NCBI GenBank assembly: GCA_964017235.1
Contig: OZ024928.1
Coordinates: 84,749,566-84,813,565 of the forward strand
Direction of reading: 5' to 3'
Length of the DNA: 64,000 nucleotides
Origin: Sabellastarte sp. h YS-2021
Lineage: Eukaryota; Annelida; Polychaeta; Sabellida; Sabellidae
A model generated the notes under the pieces. It was given only the letters and a program-made list of their open reading frames with translations. It was not told the origin of the DNA and ran no database searches. Shown piece by piece: positions 54,345 through 64,000 of this stretch (the stretch's first letter is position 1; every line of letters begins with the position of its first letter). Made by a program: the position numbers and the translations under genes.

Positions 54345-56609
54345 CAATTAGTAAGCGTTTATTATAATCTGCACATTATTTAACAAGTACAGAAAAATAA
54401 CTGAGTCAAATGATGTAATATATATTCACACACTGGATCAAATCACTTAAGCTTGTCGATACTGATTCACAATTATTCATCTTGCTACAAAGGTGTTAGC
54501 ATAAAGGAACATGGTGCATATTTTACATGGACTTTGAATTTGCAAGAATCTGTTAAAAATTACAAATTGTTTATTTAATGATGAAGATTTCAGATTTAAT
54601 ACAAATAATGTTCTTCCACCCACTCCAAATATTCATCTTTGATATTATAAAAGACATATTGAAAATATGATGACATATCTCATAGCTCAAGAAATTTATC
54701 AGATTGCTAATTTGTACACAAAAGCCCAGCACTATGTTTTCTCAATTAAATAATAGATAAAGCAATCGGAAAAGACCATTCCTAGGTGAAAAAACTTTAA
54801 ACATGTTGATTTTTCCCATCATCACAGATCATATTAAACATAAATGCAAGTTTTGTCACCAAAATCCAAGTACATTGAACATAAATGCAAGTTTTATCAA
54901 CAAACTTTTTAAACCCAAACAGTTTTGTTGGAAAAAATAATAAAATCAGCATAATACTGTGACAATACATAGCAAAAAGAAAAAAAATACTGCAACCAAA
55001 GTAGGTGGGATAACTGAACTTTCATGTCTATATGTTCAAGTAAACCTGTGTAACCAGTAATGTCGCAAATTTAATGAATATTTTACATAAGCTCATATTC
55101 AGGAATAATACACTGATACACGTGAATATATATAATAATATTGCAATAAAAATGTAATAGTCACACAGAAACCCAAAGATATTTAAAAGAAACATGGACA
55201 CATATTTGATAATGGAAAATATAATTTACCAGTTAACTCAATTCATACAAAATATAACCTTACCACCATTCATTAAAATTGATAACACATAAGCCTTCAG
55301 AAAGATTATAATAACTCTGTCCATATATGAATTAAAATATTTTTTTTTTGCAAAATTGTAGTACACTTGAACCTGATAAGTCTTGAGGGATGTCTCAGGA
55401 TTTCCAGATGACAAGGAAAATCATCATGGTGAAAGCCTTTTAACAACCAAATATAAAGTTCTCTTTAAAAGGGAGTTTTGTTTGGCAAGTGCATCATTTA
55501 AATGGGTCTGACTTTATTCAAATATTTGTAACTCAACAGCATACATGTGACATAATACATCCTTGAAACTGGAGAAGATTATAAATATTTAGTAAGAGCT
55601 TCAAATTACATAGGATTTTCCAATATGTATTGTATTTTTAAAGTAGTACATCAGCTAATATAACACATCACAGAGCAGAAATCATCGTCTGGATAAAATT
55701 CACTTTGCTTAACACAGGAATGATTTGAATAATTTGTTTACATAACAAATTAAGGCCACAGTATGTTTTACAATTATACAGTCAAAACATCTACCTTTAC
55801 ATCACATTAAAACCGTTTCTACAAATGCACAATGAACTGATTTTGTAAATAAAAAATAAGCTGTTGCCAAAAAAAAATAAATGCTGTTTATTAAATATAT
55901 TTATTTGTTCACATAGTGTTTGCATTTTATAAAGTCACTAAGTAATGCTATTATTACATACATATATTGCATTTTTTTCCTTTGTATTAAATTGTACAAG
56001 AAAGTAATTTCAAAGTCTTAACATTTGAAAATTTGGCTAATATATGTTTTTAATCTATAAATTTTGTACACAATAAGTCAATGGTTAGATATATATTTGA
56101 ATTATTTATAAAATACTATTTATTGAAAAACAAATGGATTTTTACATTAAAAAAAATTACATTTATCCTCAAAATCAAAAACATGTCTCTTCCTTTCAAG
56201 AAAATTTGCACTAAATTATCCATTCAAAATAATACTTGAAAAGGAGCAAATGTAAGACTGACAACCAATAATTCAGAACAAACCTTATTTGGAGGATCCA
56301 ACTGAAGTATTGTAACCAGATATTTATGAGGCTTTATTTTCTTTCAACATAATATGATTTATTGCTCAACATAAAAACTAGGATATCAACTTGCACAGTG
56401 TTTTGGGGCATATCACAAAGAATTTTGGAGGCTTAAGTTCTGCTATATAATAAGTATTAATAAGTGATAAAAAATCATGCAAGCTTTCATAGCAAACAGT
56501 GAAATTGTAGAACTGTACCATTTGTGGACGTATATCAAACGTAACCCATTCTTGTTTTCACATTTTCCAAATCCTTCTCATGTGTGAATGTTTACTTTAG
56601 TTCTCTCTA
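54345..56609 (-). other. Intergenic DNA and likely legumain 3' UTR
   Basis: AT-rich, no gene recognised. On the - strand the first AATAAA after the legumain stop reads as TTTATT at about 56333-56338, a candidate polyadenylation signal roughly 275 bp downstream. Confidence 0.35.
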
Positions 56610-56711
56610 CTACTTGCACACTTCATCAATGGCTCCAACAATTTTAGCCACATCGACACTTTCTTCACAGAGGTTCACCAGTAGGTACAACTTCCTCATA
56701 GCATAGTCATA
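56610..56711 (-). CDS. LGMN: Legumain last exon
   Basis: Residues 153-185 and TAG: YDYAMRKLYLLVNLCEES then a short tail ending DEVCK. The two Cys are those of the family (NLCE and the C-terminal VC). The family often ends a few residues later; this one stops right after the Cys-Lys. Confidence 0.94.
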   Translation of the reverse strand, partial: YDYAMRKLYLLVNLCEESVDVAKIVGAIDEVCK

Positions 56712-59700
56712 CTGCAAAATAGGATACATACACAGAAATACCGCAATACATTGGCAACATTAATTCTGCACAATATTAACTAGAAATCGAGTCAATTCAA
56801 TGCAGCATATCCCCGGATGGGACATGGTGAAGTGAAACAGAAGTCTAGGCGTAATAAGAAGTGAGATATAAAGCTTTATTTAATTTTCCTGTGTTACATT
56901 TAATAACCTCCTTACAAATTATTATTGATGTAATATTGTGAGATTTTCATCCGATTATACAATTACAGTCATATTGTAAGATATTAACTGTAATCATAAT
57001 GCTGAATTTTAACTGGAGTTATACTGCAAAATAGTTACTATAGTCATACTACAAAATATTTGCACACATGTACACATGCACTAATTTGTACTAGTTCCAG
57101 ATTAAAACACTGCTAGTGAAAGTCTAACCAATATATGTTTGGAAAGCATATTTTACAGTTAATCCACCACCTTAATATTAACTCTCTGTTGAAATTTAAT
57201 CAAAATAATTAATGGATTTCAGAACATAATTTTCCATAATTCATCCACCCCAATTCTTACCTTTCCAAGATTGTAACACTGCTTGTGAAAGACATCCACT
57301 GCTTCTTGGTAGCAACTGTAGTGCCTCAGGGGAAGCCGGGATTCTTTCACACTGCCAAACACCTCATCTTTTCCAATAGTGGCCAGGTTCACAATCTTCT
57401 CAAAAGTCATTTCAATCTCTTCATGTTGCTAAATGGATTACAATGAAGAAACAGAATAATGCTAATGTGCAATGATATTACTAAGCAAAATTCACAAGAA
57501 CTTGTACAAGTTGCTGATTCATCACCAGTGCTACTGCTTGCCAGGTAAGTTGGCACACACCTTAAAACAGTATAATTATAAACAAAAATGTAAATTCTGA
57601 CCAATCTGAATTTCTGCAACAAACAAATAATTTGAAATATGTACACAGATTGGTCATGTGTCAATTAAGAATGATGATGCAGGGTGCCAATTCATACAAA
57701 AAATCATTACTGCCAATTTCACAAGGCCTGTAGCAGGCTAATAAGTGTAATATTTTTGTCTATAGTACTCTAGTGTCGATACATATTATTCATCAAAGAA
57801 GCCCATTATAGCATTTACAATTTGCTGAAATTTGGTTATTATCATTTATTAAAGACAATTTATGATAGAACGAAAGCTAAATATGTGTCAAATAAGATTA
57901 CTTTTATTGATTTGATGATATATTCAATGAGGTGAAGAATAGTGAAGTGATCAATTGGTTCCTCCCTCTATATGTAAACCTTCTTGAAAATCTTTTGCAA
58001 AAAAACTTTATGACATTATAATTTCAATACTCACATCTATATTAAATGTTTAAAATCTGCATTATTATTCAATAATGCAAAGTGTTGATAAAAATATGAC
58101 TCATTTACCTGCAACAAGGCCTTAAGCTGCTTCAGAATGACCTTCTTCTCTTCTTCGCTTGCAGTACTGAGTCTTTTCCTTAGGATGGCCAGTGGAACTT
58201 CTTCACTTGCCACTGCATCCAGCTAAAACACATAAAGAACCACATCACATATAAAACCCTCAAAATTACCAGCTTAAATCAATAGATAATTGTATCGCCT
58301 GTGAACCCTAACAGTTATCAGATAAAATCAATCAGGCGACAATCATGTTATTTATGAATTCTTACAATATCCACCTAAAACTCTTTAATGAACAACCACA
58401 TCATCAGGAAAGTTATAATAAGATCTAGATTGTAAATTACAGTCATCCTTCAAAATGACTTCTCTGCAAGACATTTAACCAGCCTGATATAAAAAGACTA
58501 CTCATAAAATTTCACTACACAGTGGTTCACTTTATCCATTACAACTTCTAATTTAAAATATACTATCACTTAGTACAAAAGACAATCTGACATGGTCAGG
58601 ATTTAGCATTTTAAAAATCTGATTTTAAACTCAGTTGCAATTCATCATACATTTTGAGAAATATCACTTGACAGCAGGTTAATAGTTTAAAATACATTTC
58701 TGTCACACAGATGTTTGATTGATCTTTGACAATTTGGTACAAATTTCAAACCCTGCTGGTCATTTTATGTACCCTTACATTATCTACCTAAACCACTTAT
58801 CAGACAACAGATAATTTACAATGTAGCTGAAACAGTCTTACTGGAACTGATGGGAGTATGACTGGTTCTGGCTGTACATATTCTTTACCCCCTTGAAACT
58901 CTGACACAGTCTCCTTAGACATGTCCTGTCAACAAAAAGCAGAATTACTTTCATTCATTTATGTCATTAATTTAATATCATGTGATTATATGTGAGCAGC
59001 ATTAAGACAGGGGACTTTTATTTAAAAGGATCATATAAATGAAGCGATGATAAGTTTTTTTTTTTACAAAATTAGCGGGAAGTGAAGATTTTGTATTGTA
59101 GTAGTGGTTAGTTCCAATAACTGAATATTCTTAAAACAAAAATTTAAGTAAAAGAGAGTCTTATGTACTCAAATCTGCCACCTCCCCAGTTACATTGGGG
59201 AAAACACACTCATGTGTTTCTATACTTTGTTAATCCTTTCACTGAACTTACCGTTTTTCCATAAAACTTTAGGATTTCGATGATTTCTTATGTACCATGA
59301 TATGAAAAACAAGTAATCAGTGACCATGAACTGGCTCTGTGTCAGCTGACTTTGTGCCGTCAGCTGACATAAAAAACTGTGTTAACGGGCTCTGTGTCAG
59401 CTACTTTGTGCTGTCAGCTGACATAAAAAAACTGTGTGGTCACTTTTTTAGGAAATATATGCAAGCATTGAACCACATTGGAACCTGCACAAACCCCATA
59501 CAATATACCTCCTATTAACAGTTTCAACAGACTATATAGCATACTGTGACCAAGAAGAACCAGTGCAATTTGTACCAAAAGACAAGTGGAAAAAGTTGTT
59601 AAGTCTCCACTTCAGAAAATACAGCAATTTTGTACATTCAAATGGAAGTTGGACATAATTAGAGCACAATCCTGTGAAAAAAATGATGTTTTATTAATTG

Positions 59701-60010
59701 CTGAAAAGTCAGGATCTTTTTTAATTGATTAAAATTCCTATTACTGTTTATGTAACTAGTCTCAGCATTTGGGATTCTCATTCCCTAGGAGTGATTTGCA
59801 CAGTATTAAATGGATATTTCAAAATATGCTGGCAATCACATTAATGTGCAGTGAAACAGGAGTTCTGGAAAAAAGTCTGCTAAAATGAACATGTAAATTG
59901 CACAAAAAAGTATACTCTACCATATCCCCATATTCCTGCACATGGCTTGTGTTGGTTTCTCTCTTGACCAGTTTAAACTGCTTCTGTAGAGTCTCCACAC
60001 TTAAATTTTC
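56610..60010 (-). CDS. LGMN: Legumain (asparaginyl endopeptidase), C-terminal 185 residues in 5 exons
   Basis: Legumain is a lysosomal/endosomal C13 cysteine protease cutting after Asn (and Asp at low pH). The visible part is the end of the activation peptide and the whole C-terminal stabilising (LSAM) prodomain. Exons at 59921-60010, 58842-58925, 58109-58222, 57261-57428 and 56610-56711 are all in phase with AG/GT borders. Key matches to vertebrate legumain are ETNTSHVQEYG, VSEFQGG, VPLAILRKRL, EKIVNLA, HYSCYQEAVDVFHKQCYN and YAMRKLYLLVNLCEE. Four cysteines align with the two prodomain disulfides. The catalytic His/Cys exons lie right of the window. Near the expected human activation site (after Asn323, as I recall) the sequence reads LSTASEEE with no Asn. 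No frame break seen. Confidence 0.94.
57261..57428 (-). CDS. LGMN: Legumain exon (prodomain helices, Cys pair)
   Basis: Residues 97-152: MTFEKIVNLATIGKDEVF then HYSCYQEAVDVFHKQCYNLG. The donor reads GTAAGA on the - strand. Confidence 0.94.
58109..58222 (-). CDS. LGMN: Legumain exon (start of LSAM prodomain)
   Basis: Residues 59-96: VPLAILRKRLSTASEEEKK, then LKQLKALLQ. Aligns with the human VPLTIMKRKLMNTNDLEES segment, where mature-enzyme cleavage occurs. Confidence 0.92.
58842..58925 (-). CDS. LGMN: Legumain exon (activation peptide)
   Basis: Residues 31-58: DMSKETVSEFQGGKEYVQPE, corresponding to human TISTMKVMQFQGMK. In phase, 28 codons. Confidence 0.9.
59335..59450. repeat. ~60 bp tandem pair with GTCAGCTGAC palindromes
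   Basis: GGCTCTGTGTCAGCT..TTTGTGC.GTCAGCTGACATAAAAA occurs twice in the legumain intron. GTCAGCTGAC is a perfect palindrome containing an E-box (CAGCTG). A related fragment lies near 27470. Confidence 0.75.
59921..60010 (-). CDS. LGMN: Legumain exon (end of catalytic domain/activation peptide)
   Basis: Residues 1-30: ENLSVETLQKQFKLVKRETN then TSHVQEYGDM, matching human [27 protein letters not shown]. The next exon upstream is outside the window. Confidence 0.93.
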
Positions 60011-60059
60011 CTGCAATATACAACCAAAACATCAATAATAGCTTTGTGAAATTACATCT

Positions 60060-60560
60060 TGAATATTCTATCTAGTATACACGTGTAATACAGTACCAAG
60101 CATCAACTTCCTACGCCTTGCAGTTTCAGAGATATAGCCCAGAGAAAGTCTTTAAAAGGTCAAGGTCACTACAACAAGGTCAAAGATCAAATCAAGTTCA
60201 CACCACAATGTTGTACACATACTTCTCCTCCAGTGTCCCTACCAAGTATCAACTTCCTACACCTTACAGTTTCCAAGATATAGCCCGGACAAAACTTTCA
60301 AACTCAAGGTCACTACTGCAAGGTCAAAGATCAAATCATGTTTACACCATGACATTGCACATACACCCCCTAGCCAATGTTCCCATCAATTATCAGCTTC
60401 CTATACGTTTGCGTTTCTAAGATATAGCCTGGAAAAGATTTTAAAGGTCAAGGTCACTACAGCAAGGTCAAAGGTCAAATCAAGGTCAAACCACACCTAC
60501 ACCCCCTAACAAATGTCCCTAACAGGTATCAACTTCCTACACCTTACAGTTTCCAAGACT
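60060..60560. repeat. Tandem array D, ~143 bp units with AAGGTCA motifs
   Basis: ATCAACTTCCTAC and variants recur at about 60102, 60248, 60391 and 60528. Every unit has one to three AAGGTCA half-sites (AAGGTCAAGGTCACTAC, AAGGTCAAAGATCAAAT). The Harbinger element at 60563 begins right after it. Reverse-orientation relatives lie at 1-215. Confidence 0.9.
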
Positions 60561-60561
60561 A

Positions 60562-61278
60562 ATGGGGTTGTCCACTGGAGCCAACCGGTCAACTATGCCT
60601 TTTTTGGAGAGTTGGGACCAATGTTTACAAGATCAGTTCCAGCAGATGAGGTCGATGATTTCCACATTTCTGGGTAAACGTCAGGACCCCACTCCAAGTC
60701 CAAGAGAGTTGTTCTGCAACTATCTCCACTCTGAGATTGAACACCTGGAGGAGCGAGACTTTTTGACCTTCAGGAATGAGACAGTGAAGCTTCTCAGTGA
60801 AACACAGTACAAGGCTGAAGAATACAAGAGACAGGTCACAACAACTCAACAGGTCACCACATTTCAACTTCCAGAAGCAACACAGGCCAAAGCAGGACGT
60901 GAATACATACTCCTCATACTAGATACTCAACCAGTCTCCATTCCAATTGTGCACCCTACTCAGATAGCCATAACACAGCCTGCTACAGTGATTGCCAAGG
61001 TACAGCAACCATCAAGGCCTTCATCAGCATCAGCACAGCCAACATCTTATTTAGTTGTGGATGACCAACAGCCTGGGACTTCCAGACAGATGCTTTTCAA
61101 ACCACCTTCAGTTGCAGCTTCACAACAGGAGGAAAGTCAACACAACACTTCTGGATTATCCAGTCTCTTTGGAGCGATTCCCAGTGTACTACAGCACCAG
61201 CAGACCGATACACCACAACCATTTTCACCCTCTCAACTTCAACCAGCACCGTCACCAGTGACATCTTCTACTGATTAA
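60562..61278 (+). CDS. Harbinger companion protein (MADF/BESS- or Myb-like partner), probably N-terminally truncated
   Basis: The open frame of 238 residues begins inside the left TIR, so its first codons are not a natural N-terminus; Met13 (MPFLESWDQCLQDQF) is the more plausible start if it is used. The helical region RELFCNYLHSEIEHLEERDF then KLLSETQYKAEEYKR resembles the C-terminal dimer-like part of Harbinger companion proteins, followed by a Gln/Ser/Pro-rich tail. The Myb/SANT-type DNA-binding domain normally expected at the N-terminus is absent, apparently by a deletion next to the TIR. In intact elements this partner brings the transposase to the nucleus and to the ends. Family name uncertain. 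Confidence 0.6.
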   Translation: MGLSTGANRSTMPFLESWDQCLQDQFQQMRSMISTFLGKRQDPTPSPRELFCNYLHSEIEHLEERDFLTFRNETVKLLSETQYKAEEYKRQVTTTQQVTTFQLPEATQAKAGREYILLILDTQPVSIPIVHPTQIAITQPATVIAKVQQPSRPSSASAQPTSYLVVDDQQPGTSRQMLFKPPSVAASQQEESQHNTSGLSSLFGAIPSVLQHQQTDTPQPFSPSQLQPAPSPVTSSTD

Positions 61279-61299
61279 GAACAGTCAAGACCTTATAAG

Positions 61300-61620
61300 G
61301 ACCACCTGAATCTTCCAAAAAACAATTACTCTTGTTACCAAAAACAAAAAAGCACACCGTCCAACAATTATACTTCCCCCAAATAGACGAAAAATATTGT
61401 GTGAATGAATGAGTGAATGTTGAACAAATATTAATAAAGTTACACCATAAAACACAGAAAAAAATTTTTTTTTTAAAAACTTAAAAAAAATTGTCCCCTA
61501 AGAATTCCAAGTAAAACCACCCTACCCCCCAAAAAAAATTAATTGTAAAACTAAACTTCCCCCCACCCCAAAACAAATAACAAACACCCACATAAGTAAG
61601 TTTTCAAAGTGTGGAGGGAC
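61300..61620. other. Low-complexity spacer inside Harbinger
   Basis: Poly-A, poly-C and AATAAA-rich spacer after the companion gene; AATAAA at about 61432 may serve as its polyadenylation signal. Confidence 0.4.
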
Positions 61621-62274
61621 TGACAGACAAACAGACGTAAGACCTAACAAAATATTCAAACATATGAGTGACAATGGAGTGACTAACAGACTGACGGAAT
61701 GACTAAAAAAATGTTAAACTGGGAATGTTACCTTGAGTAATTTTGTTTTGCCAATTTTATTTAAATGTTTTTTTGGGTTTCCGTTTGTGGTATTTGGGGG
61801 CAAGAATTCATTTGGAAAATGGGATAATTTTTTTTTTACTATTTGGCAGGTTATTTTTTTTACAATAAACCCATGTCATGTTGGTGTGGGATGTCTACTT
61901 AGTAAATTGAGGACATGGGTTTAAATCTGTATATGCTGATATTTAATTTTGTGAACTGAGTTTGGGAGGGATTTGTGTTTGTCAAATTGTCATGGGAATT
62001 ATTTTTGATGAAATTGAATTTGCATTAAATTGTTAGAAAAATGGAGTTATTTTTGGTTTAACACTTTGCTAAATAAAAGTTCTTGGATTATTTGGGTAGT
62101 CCTGAAAAGGACTGATAGATGACAGCATGTTCTCCCCTGAGTCTTCTTCCCTCAGTCTTCTTAAACTCTGTCCTCCTGCCCAGCCAGTGCCCCCATGTGA
62201 TTGAAGTAGTCCTTCAGTAGGTCTTGATGTTTGGCCTCCCTCAATGGGTTTCTAAAGTTCTCATTAGGTCCCTG

Positions 62275-63400
62275 TTCACCCTGTTCTGCTGTGGTGGTTG
62301 TATGTCGTCGGCTGGAGTGGGTGGTCTGTCTGCTCCCCCCTGACGGTTTCTTAGCATGTTATGTAGTACCACACATGTTAGCACAATGTCTCTCACACCT
62401 TTTGGCTTCTGCTACATGGTGGTCAACAGCACCCTGAATCTGTTGACAAGTATATCAATGAGTTTTCGACCACCCTCCTGCCCCTGGATATCCTGTAGTT
62501 GGCTATTCTCTCCTCCCTGGTCAGTTGTTGTCTACTATATGGCTTGACCAGCCAAGGTATAAGGGCAAAGGCACCTTCCCCCAGCAGGAAGTAGTGTAGA
62601 TCTGGCCCCCCAGGTCAAAGTGGTTCAGGTGGTGGTAGTCCCAACCTTCTGTTCTCAATTCTTCTCCTCAGTTTGCTGCAGTGGAATATCTGAGCATCAG
62701 ATGATGACCCACTGGCCCCCACGTTGACCCACAGGAACTTGTAATCGGTATTGACTAAAGCCAAAAGTACCAGGGAGAAGTAGCCCTTGTAGTTGAAGTA
62801 TTCACTGCCCGACTTCTTGGGCTTCTTTATAACAATGTGTTTTCCATGTAGTGCACCGACTGCATGGAGGACATTCCATCTGTTTCTAAATCTTTCTTCA
62901 ATTTTCTTCCAGTCTTTATGATCACTGGGACATATCAAGTACTCATGTTGAAATTCTTTCAAAATGGCTTTGCAGACCAGGAGGACAAACTTGCAGATGG
63001 TCGTTCTTCCAACCCTCGAGTCGAACTGCAGTGAGGTGTAGCTTTCTCCTATAGATAAGTGTCTCAATGTAACTGCCAGTTTCAACCCGACTTCCAGTGG
63101 CTTCCTGAAGTTGGTGATTAACTTCCTGACATGGGGGGTAATTCTTTCTTCAATCAAATAAAAAAATGCTGGTTCCATCCTTGTAAAGGTTCTGTAGCCT
63201 GGCATGTTGGTTGTAATTAGTTTGTCCAAGAGTGTCCTGTAGCAACCTCCCTCTTCTCTCTGCAGTATGCAGGGCATGACCCTGGATTCTGTGGCTTCCT
63301 TCTCCTTTTGGGTGGTGGGGGTGGTAGTGCTGGCTGGGCAGGTGCTGGAGTCAGATGTCTTTTGTGTCTTGAAATCATGACGAATAACAACACATGGCAC
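62275..63400 (-). pseudogene. PIF/Harbinger (HARBI1-like) DDE transposase, disrupted
   Basis: The 261-residue frame 63400-62615 has N-terminal helix-turn-helix-like TLRHLSIGESYTSLQFDSRV, then WNVLHAVGALHGKHIVIKKP and KFLWVNVGASGSSSDAQIF, ending PPPEPL at a TGA (62615-62617). The same frame resumes beyond the stop ([38 protein letters not shown]). Then a frameshift near 62455 leads to [11 protein letters not shown], another stop and VVLHNMLRN near 62350. Family members read A(I/L)DG(K/T)H and (V)D(V)G at the first two catalytic Asp positions. Here these are His (ALHGKH) and Asn (VNVG), so the enzyme is doubly inactive. Confidence 0.88.
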
Positions 63401-63784
63401 ATCCCTAGAGACAGGGGTTTATATAGTGTGATATAGATCCTGATTCGGAATCCCAACTATAGATACCGACCCACAAAAACAATCAGTCCTGTTGGGAACA
63501 TGCTCCCGGATTGTCTGTTTGTCTTTACGGCTTATCTGTTTGTGATCCGGCTTGTCTGTTAGGGGTTTAGGGCTTGTCGTACTACTTCTACAACTGGCCG
63601 TGCAAAAAACATCCCCAACCCTATGTCTTGTCAGGATGCTCATCACGTCCTGTCTGTAACTATACCGACCTGTCAGGGATTTCATAACCGACTCAGCATT
63701 TTCGCAAACTTTTTCCCACGACCCTACAACTTTCGCAACTGACCCTAGTATCATAGGGTCGGCTCCAGTGGAACAAAGTCATAA

Positions 63785-64000
63785 CAGTAAAATACCTTTG
63801 GGTCAAAAAGATTAAGATCCTGCCACACTGCAAGCTGTTTATATATACATACATCTTGCACAGTTGAATTGAATTATGGTTGGGATGTTTTGAATATTAT
63901 CCAAACATACCAAAATGACCTCGCACATTTGTTAGGATTTAAAACCTTTCCCATCTTTAAATATGTTTTGCATGGTCGAGTTATGGTTTGAATGTTCTAA
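63785..64000. other. Legumain intron, no feature recognised
   Basis: AT-rich DNA to the end of the window; the next upstream legumain exon is not reached. Confidence 0.5.

Larger units (their letters stand above)
60563..63781 (-). mobile_element. PIF/Harbinger DNA transposon, 3.2 kb, inactivated
   Basis: Ends TGGGGTTGTCCACTGGAGCC and, as reverse complement of the right end, TGACTTTGTTCCACTGGAGC. TAA lies at 60560-60562 and 63782-63784, the 3 bp target typical of the superfamily. It carries the two expected genes facing each other: a companion protein (+) and a HARBI1-like transposase (-). The transposase has premature stops, a frameshift and altered catalytic positions. It lies in a legumain intron. 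Confidence 0.92.

Noticed and set aside
63419-63754. 111-residue open frame upstream of the Harbinger transposase as its Myb-like domain
   Set aside because: No Myb/SANT tryptophan pattern visible; lies in the element's terminal non-coding part.

Overview
This is an AT-rich, intron-rich animal genomic window. Both recognisable host genes and the repeat landscape (tRNA-derived SINEs ending in a GACATTAAA-type tail, 143-155 bp tandem monomers, PIF/Harbinger elements with many short TIR relatives, DIRS-type tyrosine-recombinase retroelements) point to a lophotrochozoan, most likely a mollusc and plausibly a bivalve. That placement is inference from gene content and repeat style; no species is named.

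Two host genes are present. On the + strand, 20 exons from 7127 to 37847 encode the last 841 residues of a DAAM formin (part of the GBD/FH3 region, coiled coil, a short FH1, the whole FH2 and the C-terminal DAD). All exon junctions keep one frame, so the gene looks functional; its 5' exons lie left of the window. On the - strand, five exons from 60010 down to 56610 encode the C-terminal 185 residues of legumain (asparaginyl endopeptidase); the catalytic exons lie to the right. The two genes are convergent, with about 18.8 kb of repeat-rich DNA between their stop codons.

Most of the window is mobile or repetitive. The intron before 7127 holds a ~143 bp tandem array and a SINE inside GATC-rich repeats. 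The 8675-16471 intron holds a nested stack: a TA-flanked MITE interrupted by a TAA-flanked 720 bp Harbinger-type MITE and by a DIRS-like retroelement (9618-15473) with inverted terminal repeats and an internal complementary region. The 22996-27597 intron holds a ~155 bp array related to the first array, followed by a ~146 bp array rich in AGGTCA half-sites. The 30130-36307 intron holds a second, much decayed DIRS-like element (30874-36260) with almost identical terminal repeats, ending 47 bp before an exon. Between the genes lie a TIR-bounded repeat element with ~351 bp internal units (38581-41700), the uninterrupted copy of the nested MITE (44685-44909), a third, broken DIRS-like copy carrying a 60/120 bp minisatellite (45951-49490), a TTA-flanked MITE (51732-52246) and three ~0.5 kb tandem units (52890-54340). 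The legumain intron to the right holds a ~143 bp array and a 3.2 kb PIF/Harbinger transposon (60563-63781) whose transposase is inactivated.

The strongest candidates for further attention are the DIRS junction architecture and nested insertion history, the contrast between young ends and a decayed core in the 30.9-36.3 kb element, the related arrays in two introns of one formin gene, and a tandemly copied exon/5' splice site in the DAAM gene. I found no clear evidence for a wholly new biological system.
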